From positions 1,967,861 through 2,031,860 of the forward strand of contig NZ_JBGKFB010000001.1 in the NCBI RefSeq assembly GCF_041333735.1: a stretch of 64,000 nt of DNA, in the 5' to 3' direction. The DNA is from Veillonella sp. (GTDB lineage Bacteria > Bacillota > Negativicutes > Veillonellales > Veillonellaceae). A program made the position numbers and the translations under genes. This document shows positions 34,927 through 43,088 of this stretch, piece after piece (the first letter of the stretch is position 1; every line of letters starts with the position of its first letter). The notes below the pieces were generated by a model. It did no database searches. It had not been told where the DNA came from and saw only the letters and a list, made by a program, of their open reading frames with translations.

Positions 34927-36156
34927 TTAACCTCTTTGGTCTAACAATAAGCCGTTGTGAATTACACGAACCGCATCTTTAACGCGGTCTTCAGCAACAA
35001 GGCAAGAAATACTAATTTCAGAAGTAGAAATGATTTCAATGTTGATGCCTTCTTGGCTCAAGATATCAAACATTTGAGCAGCTACGCCAGGTTGACCTAA
35101 CATACCTGCACCGATGATAGAAACCTTAGCCATTCTTTCGTCAATATTTACAGCTTCAATGCCAACAGTTTTTTGTAATTCTTCTAATACTTCACGAGCG
35201 AGTACAACATCATCCATCGCTACCGTAAAGATAAGGTCAGTTTTTGGTTCGCCTACGGCACGGATAGATTGAACAATCATATCAACGTCCACATTTTTTG
35301 CAGCCAATGCTTTAAATACAGTTGCTGCCACACCTGGTTTATTTTCAACGCCTACAAGGGCTACTTTTGCTGTATTAGTATCGTCAGCTACGCCAGTAAT
35401 TACGTGTTTATTTGCTTCCACAGTATAATCCTCCCGAATAATAGTACCTGTATTGTCACTAAATGTTGAACGTACGTGAATAGGTACACCATAACGGAAA
35501 CCCATTTCTACGGCGCGAGGTTGCATTACACCTGCACCAAGACGTGCCATCTCAAGCATTTCGCCATATGTTACTTCTTCTAATTTGAAAGCCTCTTTTG
35601 CAACGCGAGGGTCTGTAGAGTAAACGCCTTCAACGTCTGTGAAGATTTCACACACATCAGCTTTCATAGCACCTGCCAACGCAACAGCAGTTGTATCGGA
35701 GCCACCACGACCTAAAGTAACCATGTCACCATATTCAGTAATACCTTGGAAACCTGCCACAACTACGATATTGCCTTCATCTAAAGCTTCAAACACGCGA
35801 TTTGGATCAACGCCCAAAATACGGCCTTTATTAAATGTATCACTACTTGTAATACCTGCTTGGTCACCTGTTAAGGACATCGCTTTATGACCACGTTCGT
35901 TGAAAGCCATCGCCATCAATGCAATCGTTACTTGCTCACCTGTAGATAACAAGCGGTCCATTTCACGACCATAAGGCTTAGATGTTACCTCTTTAGCCAA
36001 TGCTACTAAGTCATCTGTTGTATCGCCCATAGCAGATACAACAATAACGATTTTATCGTCTTCTTTCTTCTCACGAAGGACGCGATCAACAATATTAAAT
36101 ATTTTTTCTGGTGTAGCTACGGAACTGCCACCAAACTTTTTAACGATTAAGGCCAC
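34927..36156 (-). CDS. lysC: Aspartate kinase
   Basis: Phosphorylates aspartate, the first step to lysine, diaminopimelate, threonine and methionine. The 409-residue protein matches the Bacillus/Corynebacterium-type enzyme. The kinase motif VKKFGGSSVATPEKI is at the N terminus, followed by GEQVTIALMAMA and GRGGSDTTAVALA. Two ACT domains (about residues 265-340 and 345-405) should bind the feedback amino acid. The start is GTG with GAGGGATT upstream. No lysine riboswitch is seen in the short leader. It supplies diaminopimelate precursors for MurE. Confidence 0.97.
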   Translation of the reverse strand: MALIVKKFGGSSVATPEKIFNIVDRVLREKKEDDKIVIVVSAMGDTTDDLVALAKEVTSKPYGREMDRLLSTGEQVTIALMAMAFNERGHKAMSLTGDQAGITSSDTFNKGRILGVDPNRVFEALDEGNIVVVAGFQGITEYGDMVTLGRGGSDTTAVALAGAMKADVCEIFTDVEGVYSTDPRVAKEAFKLEEVTYGEMLEMARLGAGVMQPRAVEMGFRYGVPIHVRSTFSDNTGTIIREDYTVEANKHVITGVADDTNTAKVALVGVENKPGVAATVFKALAAKNVDVDMIVQSIRAVGEPKTDLIFTVAMDDVVLAREVLEELQKTVGIEAVNIDERMAKVSIIGAGMLGQPGVAAQMFDILSQEGINIEIISTSEISISCLVAEDRVKDAVRVIHNGLLLDQRG

Positions 36157-36202
36157 AATAATCCCTCATTTAACTTATTCTACTAAAAATCAATATGCAT
36201 AT

Positions 36203-36231
36203 ACTTTACCATAAACAAATAGCACTGTAAA
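36203..36231 (-). promoter_or_regulatory. lysC promoter
   Basis: Minus-strand TTTACA (36226-36231), 17 bases, TAAAGT (36203-36208). Leader about 40 bases, too short for a lysine riboswitch. Confidence 0.6.
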
Positions 36232-36334
36232 GGGATATAAGGCAATCTATCCACTATATAAAAACAAAACTCTTTTGAGTGCGGACAAGTTTTTTCTCTA
36301 AAATAATTAGTTAATTATAAAAAATTACATACAA

Positions 36335-36360
36335 AAAGACCAGCCCTAAGGCTGGTCTTT
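36335..36360 (-). terminator. Terminator after superoxide reductase
   Basis: AAAGACCAGCC and its perfect complement with a 4-base loop, followed on the minus strand by TTTTTG. Lies 19 bases after the stop. Confidence 0.9.
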
Positions 36361-36378
36361 ATTAGTTGATTAAGTTAA

Positions 36379-36768
36379 TTAAGCAACTGTAATTTCTTTT
36401 TCGGATTCCCACAAACCGTGGATGTTGCAGTAGGATACAGCAATCAATTTACCAGATTTGTTCAAGGAAACTGCCAAAGAACCTTCAGAGATTGCATGTA
36501 CAGGGCCTTCGTTTGCAGTTGCACCGTCACCATGTACGTTGAAGGAAATTTCACCAACTTCGAATGGCAATTGAGTACCTTCAGCTACGAAGTACAATTT
36601 GATCCATTCAATGTGATGTTCTACAGTGTTAGGATGTGCAATGTCTTTACCAACGGACAATGTTACGTGGAAAGTTTCACCTGCTTTTACAGTGTCAACA
36701 GTTTCGATAACAGGAACGTGTTTTTCAGTAGCGAAATCGCCGGATTTAATGTAATCATGTACAGCCAT
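36379..36768 (-). CDS. Superoxide reductase (neelaredoxin type)
   Basis: A 129-residue non-haem iron enzyme that reduces superoxide to hydrogen peroxide in anaerobes. The iron-site motifs are present: EKHVPVIE near the N terminus, HPNTVEHHIEW in the middle and CNIHGLW at the C terminus, which supply four His and one Cys ligand. The N-terminal desulforedoxin domain with its CxxC pairs is absent, so it is the one-iron class II form. The ATG at 36768 has AGGAGG upstream. It has its own promoter and terminator, as expected of a stress gene. Confidence 0.94.
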   Translation of the reverse strand: MAVHDYIKSGDFATEKHVPVIETVDTVKAGETFHVTLSVGKDIAHPNTVEHHIEWIKLYFVAEGTQLPFEVGEISFNVHGDGATANEGPVHAISEGSLAVSLNKSGKLIAVSYCNIHGLWESEKEITVA

Positions 36769-36818
36769 AGTTAACCTCCTGGTTAGTCTTATATACATAC
36801 TTAATGTCGAGAATATTT

Positions 36819-36831
36819 AGCACCTTGTGCT
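36819..36831. promoter_or_regulatory. Dyad in the superoxide reductase leader
   Basis: AGCAC, 3 bases, GTGCT, a perfect dyad just downstream of the predicted transcription start. A repressor site or an RNA stem are both possible. Confidence 0.4.
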
Positions 36832-36840
36832 TATGACTAT

Positions 36841-36869
36841 ATTATACATTTTCGATATACTTTTAGCAA
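36841..36869 (-). promoter_or_regulatory. Superoxide reductase promoter
   Basis: Minus-strand TTGCTA (36864-36869), exactly 17 bases, TATAAT (36841-36846). The leader is about 65 bases. Confidence 0.75.
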
Positions 36870-36916
36870 GAACTTTTTCGAAAATTTTAGATTTAATTAT
36901 ATTCGAGCTCTGCGTA

Positions 36917-37459
36917 TTAGAACTCTATCCCCTTAGCAGCTTTAATGCCTTTCTCATAAGCATGCTTTACTACCTTCATTTCTGTTACCGTATCGGCAAT
37001 ATCAATGATTTCAGGTTTGGCATAACGGCCTGTTAAAATAACGTGTAAGCGCTCAGGTTTATGTTTAAGCATATCTACTACAGAATTCACATCAATAAGC
37101 TCATAATTAATGGCGTTATTAATTTCATCCATAATGATGAGGTCCCATCGGTCTGAATTTACTTCTTCCACTAATGTATGCCAAGCCTCTTGAGCCGCCT
37201 CTTTGTGACGTGCTAATTCAGCCTCACCTACTTCATCTCGTTTATAGTAAATAAATCCCTTACCCATGGAACGAATTTCTACTTGGTCCCCTAATTTAGC
37301 AAGACCTGCTAGTTCGCCATAGCCATTACCACTTTTAATAAATTGTAAGATTAAAACCTTAAGACCTTGGCCAACAGCGCGTAATGCAACACCTAAAGCT
37401 GCTGTTGTTTTACCTTTACCATTGCCGGTATTAACTAAAATTAAGCCTCGTTCACTCAT
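36917..37459 (-). CDS. cobO: Cob(I)yrinic acid a,c-diamide adenosyltransferase
   Basis: A 180-residue CobO/BtuR-type enzyme that adds the upper adenosyl ligand to cobalt. The P-loop GNGKGKTTA (residues 12-20), LKVLILQFIKSGNGYGEL and DLIIMDEINNAINYELI are all characteristic, and LTGRYAKPEIIDIADTVTEM is the usual C-terminal block. AAAAGGAG precedes the ATG, 2 bases after the cbiA stop. It is the third gene of the cbiL-cbiA-cobO unit and would act on the product of CbiA. Confidence 0.96.
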   Translation of the reverse strand: MSERGLILVNTGNGKGKTTAALGVALRAVGQGLKVLILQFIKSGNGYGELAGLAKLGDQVEIRSMGKGFIYYKRDEVGEAELARHKEAAQEAWHTLVEEVNSDRWDLIIMDEINNAINYELIDVNSVVDMLKHKPERLHVILTGRYAKPEIIDIADTVTEMKVVKHAYEKGIKAAKGIEF

Positions 37460-37461
37460 AA

Positions 37462-38841
37462 TTAGCTCCTTTTAGCTTTATACTTAGCACATATATCAAT
37501 GAAATGTTGTGCTCCTTCATCAGAACCAGCAAAGTTCAAATGTAAATACGATGCTAATACATTATCTGTGGCAAAGCCACCATCATAGGATTGAGGTTTG
37601 CGGCCACCTTCTAAGTGGAATGCCCATGGGAAGTCCTCTACAGTCGGCTCCATAGTAGAGAAATGGAACTCATGACCACGAAGAGATGTATCAGCAGCTC
37701 CTAACAAGGTATCTCGCTTAGCTGTAGCCGTAACATACCCTACTTTTTGCAGTTTTTGTTGCATAATGCAATTAGCTGGTACAATACCTACCGTATCATA
37801 TACGGTACCCTCAAAATCGTGGATGCTTTCACATAAATACATAAGGCCACCACATTCAGCATAAATAGGCATACCTTTTTCGTTGGCTTGACGGATAGAC
37901 TCCTTCATCGACTCGTTACTAGAGAGTTGGAACAAGAACATTTCAGGGAATCCACCACCAAATACTAGGCCGTCCACATCAGGAACTCCAAAGTCATTAA
38001 GCGGGCTAAAGTATACGATTTCAGCACCTTTTTCCTCTAAGGCGGCTAAACTTGCTGGATAGTAGAAAGAGAACGCCTCATCATAGGCTACACCGATTTT
38101 AACTCGTTTTTCTACGGATTTAAGATCTACTGCATCGGGTAATTCAATACTTGGTGCACTAGATGCGATTTCTAATAATTGATCGGGCTTAACCATTTTT
38201 TCAACAGCTTCACGAATCGTATTTATGGCTTCTGTTGGATCGACTTCAGTAACAGGTGTAAGGCCTAAATGACGCTCAGGAGAGTGCATACGGTCATCGC
38301 GATAAATAGCACCAATGACTGGAACACCAATCTTGGACATGCCTTCACGAACCATGCGCTCATGGTTAGCAGAGCCTAAGCGGTTAAGAATAACACCACC
38401 AAAGTTTACCTCTGGGTCATAATCACGGAATCCTTTAGCAATGGCTGCTGCGCTTTCACCCATCGCCTTACAATCGATAACAAGCACAACGGGAGCATTC
38501 AATTGTTTAGCAATTTGGGCAGTGGAACTAACCCCTTCTCGACCACCATCATACAAGCCCATAACACCTTCGATAATAGCAAGGTCTACACCATGCGCCA
38601 TGGTAGCGAAGAAAGGATTTAATTTGTGAGGTGGCACGAGCCACGTATCTAAATTATAGCTGTCACGGCCGGATGCAATTTTATGAAAGCCCGGATCAAT
38701 ATAATCCGGGCCCACTTTAAAGGATTGCACCGTACGTCCACCATTTGCATAAGCAGCCAATAAGCCCGCTACGATTGTTGTTTTACCTACACCAGAGTTA
38801 GTGCCAGCAATGACAACACGTGGAATATGTACTGTGTTCAT
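37462..38841 (-). CDS. cbiA: Cobyrinate a,c-diamide synthase
   Basis: Amidates the a and c side chains of cobyrinate using glutamine and ATP. The 459-residue protein has an N-terminal dethiobiotin-synthetase-like domain with the loop GTNSGVGKTT (residues 13-22). A C-terminal class I glutaminase-like domain carries the nucleophile Cys330 in YAECGGLMYL and a late HEFHFS segment. VGPDYIDPGFH and EGVMGLYDG are typical CbiA motifs. Its start has GAGGTAAT upstream, 29 bases from cbiL. Confidence 0.96.
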   Translation of the reverse strand: MNTVHIPRVVIAGTNSGVGKTTIVAGLLAAYANGGRTVQSFKVGPDYIDPGFHKIASGRDSYNLDTWLVPPHKLNPFFATMAHGVDLAIIEGVMGLYDGGREGVSSTAQIAKQLNAPVVLVIDCKAMGESAAAIAKGFRDYDPEVNFGGVILNRLGSANHERMVREGMSKIGVPVIGAIYRDDRMHSPERHLGLTPVTEVDPTEAINTIREAVEKMVKPDQLLEIASSAPSIELPDAVDLKSVEKRVKIGVAYDEAFSFYYPASLAALEEKGAEIVYFSPLNDFGVPDVDGLVFGGGFPEMFLFQLSSNESMKESIRQANEKGMPIYAECGGLMYLCESIHDFEGTVYDTVGIVPANCIMQQKLQKVGYVTATAKRDTLLGAADTSLRGHEFHFSTMEPTVEDFPWAFHLEGGRKPQSYDGGFATDNVLASYLHLNFAGSDEGAQHFIDICAKYKAKRS

Positions 38842-38870
38842 AAATATTACCTCGTAATACGACGTGTTTG

Positions 38871-39578
38871 TTAACGGTCCTTACGTTTTGCAAGGATAGT
38901 AGATAAGTAGTTGAGTTTAGTATCTTTTGGCATGTTATCCAAGCCTACGTATACTTGCTCATCAGGCAAACCTACACGGCTAATCATAACCGCATCATCT
39001 GCCATGTTATGTTTAAGCAATGTTTCTTGTACTTCATCAAAGTTTTTATATACTTTCATGATAACCGCATCATCAGCTACAGCCAATACAGCATCAATTT
39101 TTTCTTTAGGTGCTGTAGCAGGAACGATAGCTAGTACTTCTTCTTTCTCTACAATTGGATAACCAAGGTGAGAACCAATAGCACAGAATGCAGTAACGCC
39201 AGGAATTGTTTCGATTTCATGACCTGTATTTTCGATCAAGCGATATACATACATGTATGTGCTGTAGAACATAGGATCGCCCAATGTTAAGAATACAACG
39301 CTTTTACCTTGATCTAAGTAGGACAAGATAATGCGTTTTGCTTCTTGCCAGCCTTCCTCTTGTGTAGCATCATCCAATACCATTGGGAATACTACAGGAA
39401 CGATTTCTGTATGTTCTTGAATGTATGGGGATGCAATATTAAGTGCTACAGAACCATCTTTCTTTTCTGTTTTAGGTGTGATGATAATATCTGCTTCACC
39501 TACGATGCGAGCTGCTTTCACAGTCATCAATTCAGAATCACCAGGGCCTACGCCAATGCCATATAATTTACCTTTCAT
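38871..39578 (-). CDS. cbiL: Precorrin-2/cobalt-factor-II C20-methyltransferase
   Basis: A 235-residue tetrapyrrole methylase that adds a methyl group from SAM at C20, right after cobalt insertion in the anaerobic route. The family N terminus GIGVGPGDSELMTVKAARIV, the SAM-binding LTLGDPMFYSTYMY and IPGVTAFCAIGSHLGYPI are all present. The size and the C20-type sequence favour CbiL over other methylases. AATAGGAG lies before the ATG. It leads a three-gene unit with its own promoter, 86 bases from cbiK. Confidence 0.94.
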   Translation of the reverse strand: MKGKLYGIGVGPGDSELMTVKAARIVGEADIIITPKTEKKDGSVALNIASPYIQEHTEIVPVVFPMVLDDATQEEGWQEAKRIILSYLDQGKSVVFLTLGDPMFYSTYMYVYRLIENTGHEIETIPGVTAFCAIGSHLGYPIVEKEEVLAIVPATAPKEKIDAVLAVADDAVIMKVYKNFDEVQETLLKHNMADDAVMISRVGLPDEQVYVGLDNMPKDTKLNYLSTILAKRKDR

Positions 39579-39630
39579 GGGGTTCTCCTATTCTTATAGT
39601 TACATTCTATTTATAAATTTCATATCTTTT

Positions 39631-39659
39631 ATTATAACTAATTTATACAAGATATACAA
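39631..39659 (-). promoter_or_regulatory. Promoter of cbiL-cbiA-cobO
   Basis: Minus-strand TTGTAT (39654-39659), 17 bases, TATAAT (39631-39636). No B12 riboswitch is visible in the roughly 45-base leader. Confidence 0.65.
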
Positions 39660-39664
39660 AGATA

Positions 39665-40519
39665 CTATTTAATATTTGGAATTGCAGGACGATGTGGACT
39701 ACGTTTACCATACAAATCATCGATACAATCCTGCACATGTTGACGGAAGATATCGTGAATCGCTTCATATTCACCAAGGGCACTATAAATTGGTTTAACT
39801 TCATAGCCTGCCCCGGCAAGTTCATTAACAACGCTATCCTCTTCATCACCAAATAGATCATTTTGTGCATGATCCCCAAGTACTAACAATAATGGGTGCA
39901 CATAAATTGTATTTGGACGTTTTCCATCAAGCCATTCCCAAGGCATAGCAACATCTGCCACATATGGTGCATTTTCTAGCACTGCAACACGCACATTCGT
40001 AAGTCCATCACGAATTAATTTAAACTGTAAATTACCATATGAGGAGTTACCAGAACCAAGGCCACCATGGCCGACCAATAACAAACCATCCTCTTTGGAG
40101 ATATTGAGTGGCTTAATAAAATGATCAATCAAGATTTGATAATCATCAGGATGCTCTTCTTGGCCCATGTAGTATACGAGAGGTCTACCTACGCGCAACA
40201 CTTCCAGTTGTCCTTCCCCTTCATGAGCGAGAATATTATTTTTCAACTTATCAAACTCTTCACCACCTGTAAAATGTAGTGGTTGCACATAAATATGTGT
40301 ATAGCCTTCTTGAATAAGTTTTTCTAATGCACCTTGCTCAGTAGGAATCTCAATCCCTCGTTCGCGTAACCGCTTAACGATGATACGAGAGGAAAATGCT
40401 AATTCCACCGTATAGTCGGGATAGGATTTACGGATATACTCCACTACGGAGTCAATATTATGTTCACGAGCACTGTCAACAGTGGACCCAAAGGCAACAA
40501 CTAAAATAGCTTGTTTCAT
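39665..40519 (-). CDS. cbiK: Sirohydrochlorin cobaltochelatase, cytoplasmic CbiK
   Basis: Inserts cobalt into sirohydrochlorin, the entry step of anaerobic corrin synthesis. The 284-residue two-domain class II chelatase has no signal peptide. The expected catalytic and metal residues are present: Glu87/Glu88 in HFTGGEEF, His151 in LLVGHGGLG and His217 in LVLGDHAQND. These correspond to Glu89, His145 and His207 of the Salmonella enzyme. AAGGAG precedes the ATG. It stands alone between the terminated paralog unit and the cbiL promoter. Confidence 0.95.
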   Translation of the reverse strand: MKQAILVVAFGSTVDSAREHNIDSVVEYIRKSYPDYTVELAFSSRIIVKRLRERGIEIPTEQGALEKLIQEGYTHIYVQPLHFTGGEEFDKLKNNILAHEGEGQLEVLRVGRPLVYYMGQEEHPDDYQILIDHFIKPLNISKEDGLLLVGHGGLGSGNSSYGNLQFKLIRDGLTNVRVAVLENAPYVADVAMPWEWLDGKRPNTIYVHPLLLVLGDHAQNDLFGDEEDSVVNELAGAGYEVKPIYSALGEYEAIHDIFRQHVQDCIDDLYGKRSPHRPAIPNIK

Positions 40520-40637
40520 GGAAGTCTCCTTATCTATTTAATAATGTATCTTAATCATACCATAGACGACACGTTAGGGGCATACCATGGGACGTATAAA
40601 ATAGATATTATAAATATCTTTCATAGTAAAAGTAAAA

Positions 40638-40669
40638 ATCCTCCTCATTGGATTTCCAACAAGGAGGAC
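40638..40669 (-). terminator. Terminator of the degenerate cbiK-like gene
   Basis: A 15-base stem with a few G-U pairs (GTCCTCCTTGTTGGA with TCCAATGAGGAGGAT) followed on the minus strand by TTTTTAC. It separates this gene from cbiK. Confidence 0.75.
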
Positions 40670-40726
40670 TTTCACGTATGTAAAGGAGTGTGATGAGAGG
40701 TATGTCTAATTATGAGAGAGAGTAAA

Positions 40727-41608
40727 TTAAGAAATCATACCTTGCGCTTCCATGCGAGAGTTTGTCATAACTGGTTTGACAGTCTCACGGGGCATGGGGC
40801 GCTTACGATCAGACATGCGAATAGCTTGACCTAAATGTTTCAAGAATAAATCTTGTACATAAGGATTTTCACCAAGACCTTCATTCCAAATATCTACATT
40901 GTATCCTTCTTCAGCAAGCAATGCATAAATGGAATCAGAGCGGTCACCGCCAAGGTAGTCCATTAAATGTGTAGAACCAATGAGAGCTAATGGTACTACT
41001 AATAAATCTTTATGTCCCATACGGTCTAATAATGTAAGCGCTTGTTTAAATGTAGGGAAACCATTTGTCGTAAATACTACCACATTTGGTGCAGCCCCAT
41101 ACATAGCTTTCAATTGTAATGTACTAAACTCTAATTGGTTTTGACCATTTGCCATGAGTACTACAGATTTATTAAGCGCCTTTGTATTAACATGACGCAC
41201 GATACTTTCTAATGTAGCTTCATAATCATCGGCATAATTCTTTACACCTAATGATGTAAGCAATGGTTTACCAATATTCACTTGTGTGAAACCATATTCA
41301 TTGCTATGTAAAAACTTTAATGCTTGTTTACGCATTTGTTGGTAACACTGATCTGCTACCAATGTTACAGGTTGAATGTATACCTCATCGATGCCCATGC
41401 GAGCAAAATCCTGCATAGCCTCTGTGAAAGAAGAAATCTTATCATCATACTTCTCGTTCCACTTCTCTACTAATGCATCAGATAAGAATACACGGCGTAC
41501 CTCCATATCGCTATACATGGAACGTACTTTTCTCTCTATACTGCCGATGGATTTCTCCACAGCATCTTGATAAATTGATCCAAAGGATGCAATAATTATG
41601 CCTTTCAT
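40727..41608 (-). CDS. CbiK-like protein lacking catalytic residues
   Basis: A 293-residue full-length CbiK paralog with the chelatase fold (MKGIIIASFGSIYQDAVEKS and DEVYIQPVTLVADQCYQQM). The key residues differ. The Glu pair is replaced by Gln87/Cys88, the first His by Asn154 (VVLMANGQ), and the GDH of the second site reads GSTH, so His214 may be shifted by one. It has no signal peptide. The frame is intact with a clean GGAGGT site, so this is not a pseudogene. Ordinary cobalt chelation is unlikely; tetrapyrrole or metal binding or delivery are guesses. A Fur-like dyad lies upstream. Confidence 0.8.
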   Translation of the reverse strand: MKGIIIASFGSIYQDAVEKSIGSIERKVRSMYSDMEVRRVFLSDALVEKWNEKYDDKISSFTEAMQDFARMGIDEVYIQPVTLVADQCYQQMRKQALKFLHSNEYGFTQVNIGKPLLTSLGVKNYADDYEATLESIVRHVNTKALNKSVVLMANGQNQLEFSTLQLKAMYGAAPNVVVFTTNGFPTFKQALTLLDRMGHKDLLVVPLALIGSTHLMDYLGGDRSDSIYALLAEEGYNVDIWNEGLGENPYVQDLFLKHLGQAIRMSDRKRPMPRETVKPVMTNSRMEAQGMIS

Positions 41609-41651
41609 ATGTGACCTCCATATCGCTCATACATGATACAATCTTCATAAC

Positions 41652-41666
41652 TGAAAATTGTTATCA
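41652..41666. promoter_or_regulatory. Fur-like 7-1-7 dyad
   Basis: TGAAAAT-T-GTTATCA, close to the classic Fur pattern TGATAAT-N-ATTATCA (12 of 14 positions fit on the minus strand). It ends 44 bases before the degenerate cbiK-like start. Confidence 0.5.
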
Positions 41667-41873
41667 ACTACTATGTAATAATAGTACAAGATTCACGAAT
41701 ATAAGTCAATGAGAAATAATATCAAAATTTATCTAGATGACTAGAAAATAAAATTACTTATATATTCACATATTCATATCCTTATAACCAAAAAGAATAT
41801 ATTTATAAAAGCTAATACCATACTATATTCATCACATAAATTGCTTAAAAACCCTTAATTTTCCTATACTTCT

Positions 41874-41918
41874 AGGGGTATGGGGTTTATTGACACCCCT
41901 ATGTTCCTTTGTTACGAT
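41874..41918 (+). promoter_or_regulatory. Promoter of the exported cbiK operon with operator-like repeat
   Basis: TTGACA (41890-41895), 17 bases, TACGAT (41913-41918). The inverted repeat AGGGGT (41874-41879) and ACCCCT (41895-41900) brackets the -35, so a bound protein would block RNA polymerase. Confidence 0.65.
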
Positions 41919-42047
41919 TGGCTTAAGGTTATATATATGCAATATATCTATAGTAATCTATAAACTATATCTTTTATATAAAATTATCCAGATTACATAG
42001 ATCATTGCATAGACTTGTAGTTAAGTTATGGATAGGAGTATTAAAAA

Positions 42048-43037
42048 ATGAAAAAACAATTAGCATTAGCATCCGCTATTCTAGGTCTTGCAGTATCCTT
42101 TGGTGCACCAGTTGTATCTAATGCTGCATATCAATTAAATGAAGAAGTAAAAGATCCTACTCCAGCATTGAAAGAAGCTGCTGCAATTGGTGTTCGTACA
42201 CACAATACTGAAGCTTTACAAAACTTGCCAAACAAAGATGCTATGGTTGTTATGAGCTTTGGTACAACTTATAAAGATACTCGTGCGAAAACAATCGATG
42301 CAACTGTAGATGCTATTAAAGCAGCTCATCCAAACACAAAAGTAGTTACAGCTTTCACAAGCCATATCATTCGTGATCGTATCCAACAAAAAGAAGGTAT
42401 TACTTACCCAACTCCTGAAGAAGCTTTGGCTGAACTCAAAAAAGATGGTTACACTCGCGTTGCATTAGCATCCCTTGATGTAATCCCTGGTATGGAATAC
42501 AACTACGATGCAGCAGTATATAATTTGTACAAAGATAATTTCAAAAAAATGACACTTGGTACATCTCTTATGTACTGGATGGGTCAAGAAAACCAAACTG
42601 ACCAAGTTATTGAAACATTAAAAGCTGTTCAATCTCAATTCCCTAAATTAGGCAAAGAAGACGCTCTTCTTATCATGGCTCATGGTACTCCAGATCCTTC
42701 CAATGCTTATTATTCTGTAATTCAAGACCGTATCCATACTCTTGGTATGAAAAATGTATTTATCTACACAGTAGAAGGTACTCCAAATCTTGAACAAGTT
42801 ATCCCTCAATTGAAATTACATGGTATTAAACATGTTACATTGATGCCATTCATGATGGTTGCTGGCGACCATGCAAACAACGACATGGCTGGTGCCGAAC
42901 CAGATTCCCATAAATCCATCCTTGAAAAAGAAGGCTTCAAAGTTGACACTTACATCCATGGCTTAGGTGAAAACCCTAACATCCGTAACTTATTCGTTGA
43001 ACGTGCTAACGAATCTTGGGACGCATTACAAAAATAA
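42048..43037 (+). CDS. cbiK: Exported CbiK-type chelatase
   Basis: A 329-residue class II chelatase with a Sec signal peptide (MKKQLALASAILGLAVSFGA, cleaved near residue 26). The chelatase residues are intact: Glu150 in IPGMEYNYD, His212 in LLIMAHGTP and His275 in MVAGDHANND. It resembles the periplasmic CbiK of Desulfovibrio, which chelates cobalt or iron in vitro and binds haem. Here it shares a unit with a lipoprotein binding protein. A role in the periplasm, in capture of metal or tetrapyrrole, is inferred. GGATAGGAG precedes the ATG. Confidence 0.88.
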   Translation: MKKQLALASAILGLAVSFGAPVVSNAAYQLNEEVKDPTPALKEAAAIGVRTHNTEALQNLPNKDAMVVMSFGTTYKDTRAKTIDATVDAIKAAHPNTKVVTAFTSHIIRDRIQQKEGITYPTPEEALAELKKDGYTRVALASLDVIPGMEYNYDAAVYNLYKDNFKKMTLGTSLMYWMGQENQTDQVIETLKAVQSQFPKLGKEDALLIMAHGTPDPSNAYYSVIQDRIHTLGMKNVFIYTVEGTPNLEQVIPQLKLHGIKHVTLMPFMMVAGDHANNDMAGAEPDSHKSILEKEGFKVDTYIHGLGENPNIRNLFVERANESWDALQK

Positions 43038-43088
43038 TCAATCTACAATTTAACTAGTATCGTTATATAACGTACATAGGAGTACATC

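Larger units (their letters stand above)
41609..42047. other. Divergent regulatory region between the two CbiK-like genes
   Basis: AT-rich and with no gene. It holds a Fur-like dyad at 41652-41666 near the minus-strand gene. It also holds a plus-strand promoter at 41890-41918 with an inverted repeat over its -35 (41874-41900), and a leader of about 120 bases. No B12 riboswitch is recognisable by eye. Confidence 0.6.

Noticed and set aside
36157..36231. Lysine riboswitch before lysC
   Set aside because: The predicted leader is about 40 bases, too short, and no riboswitch-like structure is seen.
39579..39664. B12 riboswitch upstream of cbiL
   Set aside because: Only 86 bases with a sigma-70 promoter in them; no B12-box-like core.
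40727..41608. Degenerate CbiK-like gene as a pseudogene
   Set aside because: Full length, no frameshift, good ribosome site and terminator, and the non-catalytic regions look conserved.
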